Origin: Candidatus Cloacimonadota bacterium
GTDB taxonomy: Bacteria > Cloacimonadota > Cloacimonadia > Cloacimonadales > PWNZ01
Length of the DNA stretch: 36,701 nucleotides
Assembly (NCBI GenBank): GCA_003564155.1
Contig: PWOA01000098.1
Coordinates: forward strand, 1 to 36,701
Direction of reading: 5' to 3'
Shown: one piece after another, positions 19,111-27,438 of the stretch
How the letters are laid out: each line of letters begins with the position of its first letter
How positions within the stretch are numbered: position 1 is the first letter of the stretch
Notes under the pieces: model-generated
Seen by the model: only the letters and a program-made list of their open reading frames with translations
Databases searched by the model: none
What the model was told of the DNA's origin: nothing
Translations under genes and position numbers: made by a program

Positions 19111-19367
19111 AATTAACCTCCAACTATAACGAAGTAACGCAATATTTTTATAGCTTTTTAAGCTAAACAATTATGTCAAGATTTCACTCAATTATCTTGA
19201 CTAGTTCATAATTTAATACTCTTATTCCGGTTTGTCTGTTCCTGATAAAAAGATTTCATCTTCCAGCATCGTAAGGTAATAAATCGCAATAAAATATATT
19301 TGAGCTTTTTTTATTGACTGTCGAGCTCTTAGAATATCGTATGAAAAAAAAATATAAGGAGAATGTG

Positions 19368-20564
19368 ATGAATTGGAGAAATAAGTGTACACGGAATACT
19401 CTAATGATGAAAAGTTCAATGATCAGGAATTTAGTTGAGATGACCAAATCTGTTCCCGGCTTAATATCTTTTGCCGGCGGATTTCCCTCTCCCTCAACAT
19501 TTCCTGTTGCACAGTTAGCCGATTTATACCGTGAGGTACTTCACGAAGATGGGAAAAATATTTTACAATATGGATCTACCGGCGGTGAACAGGAGTTGAA
19601 GCAAGCAATCATAGACCAAGAAGAACTCGACATTACTACTGATGAGGTTATGATATGTTCCGGAGCAACTAACGGTATATACACTGCTATCAGATCATTT
19701 ATCGAATCAGGAGATTTTATTATATCCGAAAGTCCAAGCTTTTTAGGATCTCTGGTTGCTTTTGAGGCTGTTGGAGCTAACATTTTACCGGTCACAATGC
19801 GATCAGACGGATTAGATATAGAACAATTAAAAACTTATATCAAACAAAATAAATCAGAGAAAATCAAATTTATCTATACAATTCCCGACTTTCAAAACCC
19901 TACTGGCATTACTATGAGTAATGAAAAAAGAGAAATGATGATTAAAATAGCTATCGAAAATGATATACTGATTTTAGAAGATGATCCTTACAGTAAACTG
20001 AGATTTTACGGTACAGCCAAGAATAGCCTCTTCAGGATTGCAAGGGAAAAATTTAACAATAAATCCGTAGTAATAAGTATCCGTTCCTTTTCAAAGCTTC
20101 TTGGACCGGGTCTTAGAATTGCTTATACCCTTGCCGATAAAAATATCATATCCTTAATGAACTCTTGGGCACAAAAAATAAACGTTACAACTGACCGTGT
20201 AACCCAGCGTGTAGTGTCTCGTTATTTAGAAAAGGGATTATTAACTGACCAAATAAAACATATAAAAGAAACTTACAAACCTTTATGTGACCAAATGGTA
20301 TCTTCTCTTGATAAGTACATGCCTGAGAACGTAAAGTGGACTAAACCGGAAGGGGGTATGTTCCTATGGTTGAATTTGCCGGAATCTGTTAATACCGATA
20401 ATCAATTCAAGAAAGCATTAAACCATAAGGTGGCGTTCATCCCCGGCAGCAAATTTTATTCTCAAGGTAGTGAAAAATACAATGGTCTGAGACTTAACTT
20501 CTCCTTTCCCACAGCTGAACAAATAGATGAAGGAATTAAACGAATAGCTGATACACTTTCATAG
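19368..20564 (+). CDS. Fold-type I PLP aminotransferase, LysN/2-aminoadipate type (paralogue 1)
   Basis: A 398-residue class I/II aminotransferase close to the MocR-free LysN/KAT-like group. It has LISFAGGFPSPSTFP, LQYGSTGGEQELKQAI, FIYTIPDFQNPTGITMS, LEDDPYSKLRF, the PLP-lysine motif SFSKLLGPGLRIAY and GGMFLWLNLPE. Such enzymes transfer amino groups between 2-oxoglutarate and branched-chain, aromatic or aminoadipate substrates; specificity cannot be read from the sequence. The start is set at 19368 because AAGGAG lies 6 bases upstream; the open frame begins 18 codons earlier without support. A closely similar second copy lies at 27439-28677. It precedes the nucleoside phosphorylase by 43 bases. 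Confidence 0.93.
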   Translation: MNWRNKCTRNTLMMKSSMIRNLVEMTKSVPGLISFAGGFPSPSTFPVAQLADLYREVLHEDGKNILQYGSTGGEQELKQAIIDQEELDITTDEVMICSGATNGIYTAIRSFIESGDFIISESPSFLGSLVAFEAVGANILPVTMRSDGLDIEQLKTYIKQNKSEKIKFIYTIPDFQNPTGITMSNEKREMMIKIAIENDILILEDDPYSKLRFYGTAKNSLFRIAREKFNNKSVVISIRSFSKLLGPGLRIAYTLADKNIISLMNSWAQKINVTTDRVTQRVVSRYLEKGLLTDQIKHIKETYKPLCDQMVSSLDKYMPENVKWTKPEGGMFLWLNLPESVNTDNQFKKALNHKVAFIPGSKFYSQGSEKYNGLRLNFSFPTAEQIDEGIKRIADTLS

Positions 20565-20607
20565 AGGAATATACTCACAACTGAAAAGTTAATCAAGGAG
20601 TTGATAA

Positions 20608-21936
20608 TTGCTAAGTCCTATAGAACTTATAATAAAAAAAAGAACCGGGAAAGAACTGTCTAGCTATGAACTTGACTTCTTAGTTAACAGCTACATCGAC
20701 AATAAGTTGCCAGATTACCAAATGGCTGCTTTCCTAATGGCAGTTTTTTTTCAAGGTATGAATGATAGAGAAATACAATATCTTACCGAAGCATACATCC
20801 AATCAGGCAATAAGTATTTTTTCGATAAACAAACTGTTGATAAACACTCTACTGGCGGTATAGGAGATAAAGTATCTCTTATGCTGGCTCCAATAGTAGC
20901 TGAATGCGGAGCTTATATACCTATGATATCTGGTAGAGGTTTAGGTCATACCGGCGGCACTTTAGACAAATTGGAGTCCATAAAAGGATTTAAAACCGAC
21001 CTATCTCAAGAAGAATTCAGGAATACTGTTGAAACAGTAGGGTTTTCAATTATCAGCCAATCTAATGAATTAGTCCCAGCTGATAAAAAGATATATGCTC
21101 TTAGGGATGTCTCTGGTACTGTTGAAAGTTTACCTTTGATTACAGCGAGTATTTTAAGTAAAAAAATCGCCGAAGGTGCGAAAAATCTGGTGATAGATTT
21201 AAAAGTTGGAACCGGTGCTTTTATCTCGAACATAGATCAAGGTAATGAGTTAGGAAGATTACTTAAGTCTACAAGTGAAGCTTTAGGACAAAAAACTGAG
21301 ATTGTACTTTCCAACATGAATTCTCCACTGGGTTATTATGTTGGTAATGGAGTTGAAGTTTATGAAGCTATTCAATACCTCAAAGGTAAAAAAATCCCTG
21401 ATCTTGATGAATTAACAAAACATCTTGCAGTAAAGATGCTTATATTAAGTAAAAACTTTGATTCGGAACAGGAAGCTAAAAGAAATATCGATAAAGCCAT
21501 CACCTCGGGTAAAGCGTTAGAAAGATTTGCACGCTTCATAAAAGCGCAAGGTGGTGATGATAAAGTTTGTGAAAAACCACAATTACTACCACAAGCAAAA
21601 TATATTCTCCCCATTAAAGCCAAAGAAACAGGATGGGTAAGAAGTATTGATGGTCGTAATATAGGTTATTCTTTGATGCATATTGATTCTGGGAGAAAGA
21701 ATCTTGATTCAATAATTGATCACTCAACAGGTATTAAAATCAAGCCAAAAGTAGGAGATTACATCAATAAGAATGATATCATCGGTAAAGTTTTTTGCAA
21801 TAATAAAGAGAAGGGGACTCAAACAGCGAATATTGTCACTTCATCATATTTTATAAGTGAAAACAAAGTTTCTTTAGAAAAGATTATTTTAAAAAATCAT
21901 CGAGGTGAACATGAAAACAACAACTTTAATCAATAA
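20608..21936 (+). CDS. Pyrimidine-nucleoside (thymidine) phosphorylase
   Basis: A 442-residue enzyme that splits thymidine, uridine or deoxyuridine with phosphate to the base and (deoxy)ribose 1-phosphate, feeding salvage or sugar catabolism. Clear motifs: KHSTGGIGDKVSLMLAP (phosphate loop), ISGRGLGHTGGTLDKLES, YALRDVSGTVESLPLITASILSKK and LKVGTGAF. A C-terminal barrel-sandwich domain (residues about 340-440) follows. It starts at TTG 20608 with AAGGAG 7 bases upstream. Thymidine-only DeoA and broader Pdp cannot be separated here; ALRDVSGTV differs from the E. coli-type ALRDITATV. The end of the gene overlaps the start of the sirtuin gene, so the two are probably translationally coupled. Confidence 0.93.
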   Translation: MLSPIELIIKKRTGKELSSYELDFLVNSYIDNKLPDYQMAAFLMAVFFQGMNDREIQYLTEAYIQSGNKYFFDKQTVDKHSTGGIGDKVSLMLAPIVAECGAYIPMISGRGLGHTGGTLDKLESIKGFKTDLSQEEFRNTVETVGFSIISQSNELVPADKKIYALRDVSGTVESLPLITASILSKKIAEGAKNLVIDLKVGTGAFISNIDQGNELGRLLKSTSEALGQKTEIVLSNMNSPLGYYVGNGVEVYEAIQYLKGKKIPDLDELTKHLAVKMLILSKNFDSEQEAKRNIDKAITSGKALERFARFIKAQGGDDKVCEKPQLLPQAKYILPIKAKETGWVRSIDGRNIGYSLMHIDSGRKNLDSIIDHSTGIKIKPKVGDYINKNDIIGKVFCNNKEKGTQTANIVTSSYFISENKVSLEKIILKNHRGEHENNNFNQ

Positions 21937-22684
21937 GGAAGATAAATTAGTCGTATTGACTGGAGCGGGGATAAGCGCTGAATCAGGTATTAAAACGTTT
22001 CGTGATAGTGACGGTCTGTGGGAAAACCATTCTATCGAAGACGTAGCTACTCCTAGTGCTTTCACCCGTGACCCAAGCTTGGTTTGGGATTTCTACGCAG
22101 CACGATATAACCAGATTCTTGAGGTGAAACCGAATCCCGGACACTATGCACTGAAACAATTAGAAGATCATTTAGGTGATAATTTTTTGCTAATTACTCA
22201 AAATATCGATGGGTTACATCGTCTAGCGGGATCAAAAAACGTCTTGGAAATGCATGGCTCAATTGATAAATGTTACTGTAATAAATGTGAAAAGACTATT
22301 TCAACAGCAGATGTTATCGCTCATCGACCTGCATCTAATTCTAAGACCGAACGTTATCCCTCAATATTAAAGAATAAACATCAATGGTTTAAATGCTCAA
22401 AGTGTTCAGGCTTAAACCGGCCGGATATTATCTGGTTTGGTGAGATACCTTATCATCTTGATGAAATAATAGCTAGATTACGAGAATGCACGATATTCCT
22501 TGTTGCTGGAACCAGTGGTGTTGTCTATCCAGCAGCTCAGTTTCTTCTTATGGCTAAACAACATGGAGCAAAAACTATCGGTATTAACCTCGACGCTCCA
22601 ATGAATGTTGACTTCATTGAAGAATTCCACCAAGGTAAATCTGGTGACATTCTACCATCCTTAGTTAAAAAGTGGATAGAATAA
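21911..22684 (+). CDS. cobB: NAD-dependent protein deacylase, sirtuin (CobB class III type)
   Basis: A 257-residue Sir2 protein. GAGISAESGIKTFRDSDGLW binds NAD, TQNIDGLHRLAG and LEMHGS carry the catalytic His, and two CxxC pairs (CNKC and CSKC) bind zinc. It continues through RPDIIWFGE and VAGTSGVVYPAAQF. Tyr62 and Arg65 in DFYAARYNQI match the Tyr-x-x-Arg pocket that selects succinyl- and malonyl-lysine in SIRT5 and E. coli CobB, so desuccinylase activity is expected. I choose ATG 21911 (GAGG 5 bases upstream) over the GTG at 21905. It overlaps the phosphorylase gene by 26 bases. Sirtuins consume NAD; no direct link with the neighbour is known. Confidence 0.94.
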   Translation: MKTTTLINKEDKLVVLTGAGISAESGIKTFRDSDGLWENHSIEDVATPSAFTRDPSLVWDFYAARYNQILEVKPNPGHYALKQLEDHLGDNFLLITQNIDGLHRLAGSKNVLEMHGSIDKCYCNKCEKTISTADVIAHRPASNSKTERYPSILKNKHQWFKCSKCSGLNRPDIIWFGEIPYHLDEIIARLRECTIFLVAGTSGVVYPAAQFLLMAKQHGAKTIGINLDAPMNVDFIEEFHQGKSGDILPSLVKKWIE

Positions 22685-22712
22685 CTATTAATTGCAGTTA
22701 CTATTAAAGCCC

Positions 22713-22820
22713 TTGACAAAAAACTGTATTAAATGATACCTTCTATTTGATTTATTTATCTTTAAAATTAGGTACTTAGTTGGTTATAACTTTTTCTGAG
22801 CACCTAACCAAAACTAAGTA
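22713..22820 (+). promoter_or_regulatory. TTGACA promoter candidate and hairpin leader of the DUF4190 gene
   Basis: A perfect TTGACA at 22713-22718 is followed about 17 bases later by a poor -10 match. Downstream, 22774-22786 (ACTTAGTTGGTTA) pairs with 22805-22819 (TAACCAAAACTAAGT) through 13 base pairs with one two-base bulge, and would form a hairpin in the untranslated leader. It could end sirtuin transcription or control the membrane-protein gene that starts at 22864. Confidence 0.4.
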
Positions 22821-22863
22821 AGTACGTAAGTTTTTCATAGTTCCTAAACGAAAGGAGAACATT

Positions 22864-23190
22864 ATGGATGATCAAGTTGAAAACAAGCAACAAGAAAAAC
22901 AGCAAGAGCCGGAGCAACAAGAAAACAGAAATGTTGAACCTCACAGAGCTACCATGATTTTAGTGTTCGGCATTATTGGCATAGTACTTTGTGGAATCTT
23001 TGCAATCCTAGCGTGGGTCTTAGGTAATCAAGACCTTGCTAAAATGAATTCTGGGTTCATGGATATTAGTGGTAAAGATACTACAAATATCGGTAGAATT
23101 TTAGGTATAGTTGGCGTTTGTTTATGGGCTGCAGGTATCATTTTTTGGTTTATTATGGCTATGGGAATGGCTGGAGGAACTGCTTATTGA
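22864..23190 (+). CDS. DUF4190-like two-helix membrane protein (copy 1)
   Basis: A 108-residue protein. It has a charged, glutamine-rich N-terminus (residues 1-30, KQQEKQQEPEQQ), then two hydrophobic segments, VEPHRATMILVFGIIGIVLCGIFAILAW and ILGIVGVCLWAAGIIFWFIM. The intervening WVLGNQDLAKM...G is typical of the DUF4190 family of small inner-membrane proteins with no known function. AAAGGAGAACATT directly precedes the ATG, a strong site. The next gene is a paralogue about two-thirds identical over the shared region, and a DUF2752 protein follows. Small membrane families of these kinds are often found together, but no activity is established. Confidence 0.75.
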   Translation: MDDQVENKQQEKQQEPEQQENRNVEPHRATMILVFGIIGIVLCGIFAILAWVLGNQDLAKMNSGFMDISGKDTTNIGRILGIVGVCLWAAGIIFWFIMAMGMAGGTAY

Positions 23191-23229
23191 AATATTCGAT
23201 ATTGTCTTAATTCAAAGAAAGTTTGAGCA

Positions 23230-23415
23230 AAGGAGAACATTATATTAAGCAAAGATGCTGCAAGGTTCCAGATTTTTTTGACTGAATGTAATTACCTCTT
23301 CTTATGGTACACATCTTAATCATAAGAGGAGGTAATGATTATCATTCATTCAGGTATCGTTAACTATTTCTTTATTGGTGCTTATAGCAATAATCTGGAT
23401 TTTAATCAATGAATA
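23230..23415. repeat. Interposed segment with imperfect palindrome between DUF4190 paralogues
   Basis: AAAGGAGAACATTAT, the exact ribosome binding site of copy 1, recurs at 23230-23244 with no reading frame behind it. About 170 bases later copy 2 begins with no site of its own. Inside lies a 16-base-pair hairpin with one G-U pair (23291-23306 with 23321-23336, loop 14). CTGAATG at 23282-23288 and CATTCAG further out extend it across an internal loop. It looks as if a short hairpin element separated copy 2 from its ribosome binding site; this is an inference. Confidence 0.4.
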
Positions 23416-23721
23416 ATGAATATGGATCATCACTTTTTGAACAATAGACAGCATACAAACAATTTCATGGAACCACATCGCGGTACTATGATCTTAGTAT
23501 TTGGTATTATAGGTTTAGTATTTTGTGCCTTATTTTCCATCTTAGCTTGGGTGTTGGGAAATCAAGATCTCAGGAAAATCGACAAGGGATTTATGGATCC
23601 CCAAGGAAGAGAAACAACCAATATTGGTATGATTCTGGGCATAATAGGAGTTTGTATATGGGCTTTAGGTGTTTTTGCATGGGTGATAATGATGTTTTTC
23701 AACATTTTGTTGCCTTTGTGA
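23416..23721 (+). CDS. DUF4190-like two-helix membrane protein (copy 2)
   Basis: A 101-residue paralogue of the gene at 22864. It shares MEPHRGTMILVFGIIG, ILAWVLGNQDL, GFMD, TTNIG and ILGIIGVCIWALG, with two transmembrane segments and a short polar loop. The start is uncertain: ATG at 23416 or 23422 without a recognisable ribosome binding site, or the internal Met before EPHR. Either the gene depends on coupling to an upstream transcript or its translation was damaged when the preceding segment was inserted. The coding frame is intact and conserved, which argues that it is or was recently functional. Confidence 0.62.
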   Translation: MNMDHHFLNNRQHTNNFMEPHRGTMILVFGIIGLVFCALFSILAWVLGNQDLRKIDKGFMDPQGRETTNIGMILGIIGVCIWALGVFAWVIMMFFNILLPL

Positions 23722-23771
23722 ATGTTACAGATACTACTTTACGAAATGACAATGTTTTCGTACATTAAATA

Positions 23772-24173
23772 ATGGAATTAATATTCGTTAGAAATAACAA
23801 TAGATTCCCGGGCGGCAAACTGCCGATTATCATACTAATATTTGGAATCATAGCTCTTTATATACTTCACAGCTTAAATATTTACTACATAGACTTATGT
23901 TTTTTTAGAAGATTAACGGGGCTTAGTTGTCCAACTTGTGGATTATCAAGATCTATGCTGAGTTTATCTCGAGGACATCTTATTGAAGCTATTAGTTATA
24001 ATCCTTTTATGTTGGTTTTAACAGTTGTTATTTTTATTTATCTCGCTACAGAAATACTTTTTAAGATCTCAATATCCATTAAAGCCACAAAAAAGCAATA
24101 TAGAGTGATATCGATAACCCTGACACTATTATTTTTAGTAAACTGGGCATTTATATTAATGTCATCGAATTAA
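23772..24173 (+). CDS. DUF2752 membrane protein
   Basis: A 133-residue protein with three hydrophobic segments (LPIIILIFGIIALYILHSL, PFMLVLTVVIFIYLATEILF, VISITLTLLFLVNWAFIL). The family signature LTGLSCPTCGLSRSMLSLSRGHLIEAISYNPF is present, including the CPxCGxxR motif. DUF2752 proteins are small, widespread and of unknown function; the cysteine motif suggests metal binding or redox chemistry, but this is not shown. No clear ribosome binding site precedes the ATG at 23772. The gene follows copy 2 of the DUF4190 pair by 50 bases and is the last plus-strand gene before the convergent pyruvate kinase gene. Confidence 0.78.
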   Translation: MELIFVRNNNRFPGGKLPIIILIFGIIALYILHSLNIYYIDLCFFRRLTGLSCPTCGLSRSMLSLSRGHLIEAISYNPFMLVLTVVIFIYLATEILFKISISIKATKKQYRVISITLTLLFLVNWAFILMSSN

Positions 24174-24590
24174 AACTAAATGACGTAGTAGCTAAATGGA
24201 TTATATAGTATAATGCCACACCTTATCCCTCTTAGGAAAGGAGAAAAAACGTTATGCAATAGAACGTCATCAGGTCAGATGTCGTCCGCAAACATCTGAA
24301 TAACAACTTATAACAATTAACTAACCATTAGGGAATCCGGCACGACTGATTTTTTGACATTACCAATAGCTTACTTTTAGGGAGAGTAGGAGTCGGATAC
24401 CATTCGACTCCTACTCTCCCTAAAGGTATCTTACTAGGGAAAGTTGCAAAATAAAAGTTTAGAGATGTCCTGGGACTTTACTTTACAAGAGCTGGAATGT
24501 CTTGTTACAGTATATTTGGTCATATTTGAGATTAGTAACTCACATGATTAACCTTTATTCGGTACTTAATCCCCTTTACTTGAGTATGCT
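24174..24590. other. 417-base convergent gap with TATAAT, two-codon ORF and hairpins
   Basis: No gene of normal size. It contains, in order: TATAAT at 24209-24214; AAGGAG at 24237-24242 followed by ATG-CAA-TAG at 24254-24262; a 7-bp hairpin CAGATGT with ACATCTG near 24276-24298; the word TAGGGA three times; and a very strong hairpin at 24376-24424 (listed separately). This could be a small untranslated RNA or leader, but the order may also be chance. No match to 6S, tmRNA, RNase P RNA or SRP RNA signatures was seen. Confidence 0.35.
24376..24424. terminator. Perfect 20-bp stem between convergent genes
   Basis: Bases 24376-24395 pair perfectly with 24405-24424 around a 9-base loop (GATACCATT). 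It is the strongest hairpin in the window. The stem is symmetrical in composition and neither side is followed by a T-run on its strand, so it is not a textbook intrinsic terminator. Lying between the plus-strand DUF2752 gene and the minus-strand pyk gene, it could serve both directions, or be a processed-RNA hairpin. Confidence 0.6.
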
Positions 24591-26018
24591 TTATGCTTTT
24601 TCTATCTTGATCATATTAATTTCATTAGTAACTAAGATAGGGCTTCCCGTAACAAAAACTATCAGTTCTTCTTTATTAATGAGTTTTTTCCCCAAAGCAT
24701 AGGCTTTTGCCTGTGATAAAATCTTATCTGTAACATCAAAGGAATCTATCAACACACCTTCCACGCCCCAAGTCATACACAGAATGGGCATAGTAGTTTT
24801 ATTGGGGGTGAAAGCAAGTATGGGAGTTTTGGTCCTGTATTTTGACAAAAAGCGGGCAGTTCTTCCTGTTTTTGTCATTGCAATTATTATAGCGGCTTTT
24901 ATATCCTGAGCTATTCGACAAGCAGCTTTTGAGAGGTCTATCGCTAACTGTGTATTGACTATTATGGTTTGATCATCTAACAGATTTAGTCTCAAGTAAT
25001 CTGTGTTTTCCGCTCTCAGAAGTATAGAATGCATTATCTTAACGGCAGTTATGGGATATGAGCCGATGGATGTTTCTCCGCTGAGCATAACGGTATCCGT
25101 GCCATCAAAAACAGCATTTGCAACATCACTGGCCTCTGCTCTTGTACAGCGGGGATGGTTGATCATAGATTCCAGCATCTGGGTTGCAGTAATAACGGGC
25201 TTATTATAGACAAGGCACTTGCGGATGATTTCTTTTTGCAGGATAGGCACTTCGTATGCGTTCATCTCTACCCCCAAATCTCCTCTGGCAATCATAATTA
25301 TCTCCGATTTCTCTATTATCCGGTCTATATCTTCAATTGCCTGTGGTTTTTCTATCTTTGCAATAATGGGGGCATTATAGTCTTTTTCGGCCATATACTG
25401 TCTTAGTTCAATAATATCTTCGCTGTTGCGAACAAAAGAAAGAGCAATGTAATCCAGTTTGTTTTCAATAGCAAAATCAAGATCTTTTTTATCTTTATCG
25501 GTCAATGAAGGCACGCTGAGGATTGAATCGGGGAAATTAACTCCTTTATTAGAACGTACGGTACCTCCTTCTATCACTTTACAAAGGATTCCGGACTCAT
25601 TTTTATCTACAATTATCAGATCTATTAAGCCGTCATCGATAAGTACACTATCGCCGGCATTAACGTCTTGATTCAGCTTATCATAATTTACGGACAAGCT
25701 TTGGTAATCAAATGAAACCCGGTTAAGGCCGGACACCAATACAACATGATCATCTTCCTTTAATAACACTTCGTTATCAAGTTTACCGATTCGTATCTTG
25801 GGGCCGCAAAGATCACCAATTATGGGAACAGTCTTTCCCAATGATGCAGCAGCTTCCCTGATGTTGATGATTAGGTTGTGATGTTCTTTATGATTGCCGT
25901 GCGAAAAGTTGATGCGGGCAATATTCATTCCGTTTTCTACCAAACAGACTATATCATCTTTTCTCTTCGTAGATGGTCCGATAGTGCATATAACTTTTGT
26001 TTTACGTCTATCTTTCAT
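24591..26018 (-). CDS. pyk: Pyruvate kinase
   Basis: A 475-residue enzyme that transfers phosphate from phosphoenolpyruvate to ADP, the last step of glycolysis. Motifs: KTKVICTIGPSTKRKDDI, MNIARINFSHGNHKEH, GPKIRIG, the active-site IIAKIEKPQAIEDID, MIARGDLGVEMNAYEVPILQKEII, ATQMLESMINHPRCTRAEASDVANAVFDGTDTVMLSGETSIG, and a C-terminal regulatory domain. The B domain lies between residues about 70 and 170. GGAG precedes the ATG by a few bases. The gene looks less AT-rich than its surroundings. It lies 40 bases downstream of the methyltransferase gene on the same strand and faces the DUF2752 gene. Confidence 0.97.
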   Translation of the reverse strand: MKDRRKTKVICTIGPSTKRKDDIVCLVENGMNIARINFSHGNHKEHHNLIINIREAAASLGKTVPIIGDLCGPKIRIGKLDNEVLLKEDDHVVLVSGLNRVSFDYQSLSVNYDKLNQDVNAGDSVLIDDGLIDLIIVDKNESGILCKVIEGGTVRSNKGVNFPDSILSVPSLTDKDKKDLDFAIENKLDYIALSFVRNSEDIIELRQYMAEKDYNAPIIAKIEKPQAIEDIDRIIEKSEIIMIARGDLGVEMNAYEVPILQKEIIRKCLVYNKPVITATQMLESMINHPRCTRAEASDVANAVFDGTDTVMLSGETSIGSYPITAVKIMHSILLRAENTDYLRLNLLDDQTIIVNTQLAIDLSKAACRIAQDIKAAIIIAMTKTGRTARFLSKYRTKTPILAFTPNKTTMPILCMTWGVEGVLIDSFDVTDKILSQAKAYALGKKLINKEELIVFVTGSPILVTNEINMIKIEKA

Positions 26019-26058
26019 ACTTCTCCTTACATATTCATGTTTTCAGGCCATTAGTTAA

Positions 26059-26727
26059 TTATTCTTTCCCTTTTTTAAATACAATTAACCTGTTAAATAT
26101 CTTATATGAAAAAAAACCGAACTTTTCCGCAACATATCTTATGGTTTCAGGCTGATAGATAAAGACGTGGGTAACATCATTTTTATAATACCAGTTCTTA
26201 AAATCAACCTCCGGTCTATACAGGTGTGTCATACATATCAGTTCCCCATTTAGTTTCAACATATTATATAATCTTTCAAACTCAATGTAAGGCCGGTGGA
26301 AATGTTCGATGACTTCACAGCAGACTATATAGTCGTATTGATTTCCCAACACTCTCTTGTCGTCGGCAAATATAGGATCATATTGCTTGATAACATATCC
26401 TTTATCTCTTAACATTTTAGAAATAACGGGTCCGGTACCTGAACCGTAATCCAGCCCTAAGTGCCCTGTAGAATAAATATCAGTAACATGACGAGTAATG
26501 GGTGAAACGAATTTTTGGTACCTTCTGTCGTTGACATCATTATAATGCTCTTCATAACGTTCCTTTTCAGTTTCATAATCAACATAATAGTCTTGGTTGC
26601 GAAATATAGCCCGGCAATTTGTGCATAATACAAATTCTTCTTGGTGAAAATAGCGGCTTTCACTTTTACATAAGGGACATTCCATATTTTCTGTAATATT
26701 CCTTTTCTTATTTAATTGCATGATCAA
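26059..26727 (-). CDS. Zinc-ribbon class I SAM-dependent methyltransferase
   Basis: A protein of up to 222 residues. An N-terminal zinc ribbon (CPLCKSES...LCTNCRA) precedes a Rossmann methyltransferase core: HLGLDYGSGTGPVISKMLRDKG is the SAM-binding loop, followed by YDPIF, YIVCCEVIEHFHRPYIEFERL and LNGELICMTHLYRP. This layout is found in methyltransferases of sugar or small-molecule pathways (Methyltransf_23 type); the substrate is unknown. The start is unclear: several ATGs are available (26727, 26721, or the Met directly before ECPLC), and none has a well-spaced ribosome binding site. It precedes pyk on the same strand by 40 bases, but a functional link is not evident. Confidence 0.8.
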   Translation of the reverse strand: MIMQLNKKRNITENMECPLCKSESRYFHQEEFVLCTNCRAIFRNQDYYVDYETEKERYEEHYNDVNDRRYQKFVSPITRHVTDIYSTGHLGLDYGSGTGPVISKMLRDKGYVIKQYDPIFADDKRVLGNQYDYIVCCEVIEHFHRPYIEFERLYNMLKLNGELICMTHLYRPEVDFKNWYYKNDVTHVFIYQPETIRYVAEKFGFFSYKIFNRLIVFKKGKE

Positions 26728-27438
26728 TAGATTATTTTCGCTGTATATACGGCTAAAGATTTACGACATAACTGTTATGTAGTTATTATTATTATCCTTA
26801 CTCAAACCGGATTTTTCTTCATTCCTCCGTTGAGCCTCTTATTGCACCTTATTCAATTGAGGCGAATTGAGATTTAATTTTACTGTTTCTAATAGTTGCC
26901 TGTAAACTTCGTAAGCTTCTTCGTAAAATGATCGGCTAATTTAAACCATACACAAGATGAATTAATATCCCTGATTTTATTTTCATATTATAATCTTTTC
27001 TTGGTAATAATTTCTTGAGACGAAGCGGATCGAACATTTCTTCTCAGAACTCGCATCTACTAACATTATTACTTAGCAGTAGTTATTTCAACCATGAATA
27101 TTGTCAAATCTTTCTAGAATTTTTTCTGACTAACCCCCAATAATTTTATGCCCAATTATACTAGATTATACACAATTGCGTTTTTTATCTTCAACTCTTT
27201 TTAGTAGATCAGAAGAAGAGTCTTTTTAATCTGATAAAATTCTAAGCACAAGACATTTATTAAACGGAATAAGTTATCTGTCCATGTCGAATCAGCTGTT
27301 ATACTTATATATCTCAAAACCGCAAAAAAAAGCTTCTTCTGTTTAACAAGGACTACTTCAAAAAGATATGAAACCTTTGTTGACTTATATCTCAGGATTA
27401 TTATCTGTCTTAACAGAGAAAACGAACTGGAGATAGCA
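26728..27438. other. 711-base divergent intergenic region
   Basis: Separates the methyltransferase (minus) from aminotransferase copy 2 (plus). I see no credible gene. There is one weak inverted repeat, TCAATT-GAGGCG-AATTGA near 26853-26870, and a T-arm-like word on the minus strand near 27025 that does not fold into a tRNA. GGAG just upstream of 27439 is the ribosome binding site of the next gene. The length is unusual for this window, so a promoter region, decayed gene or small RNA could be hidden here. Confidence 0.4.

Noticed and set aside
27010-27060. T-arm-like word GTTCGATCC on the minus strand
   Set aside because: The flanking five bases do not pair and no acceptor, D or anticodon arm can be built, so it is not a tRNA.
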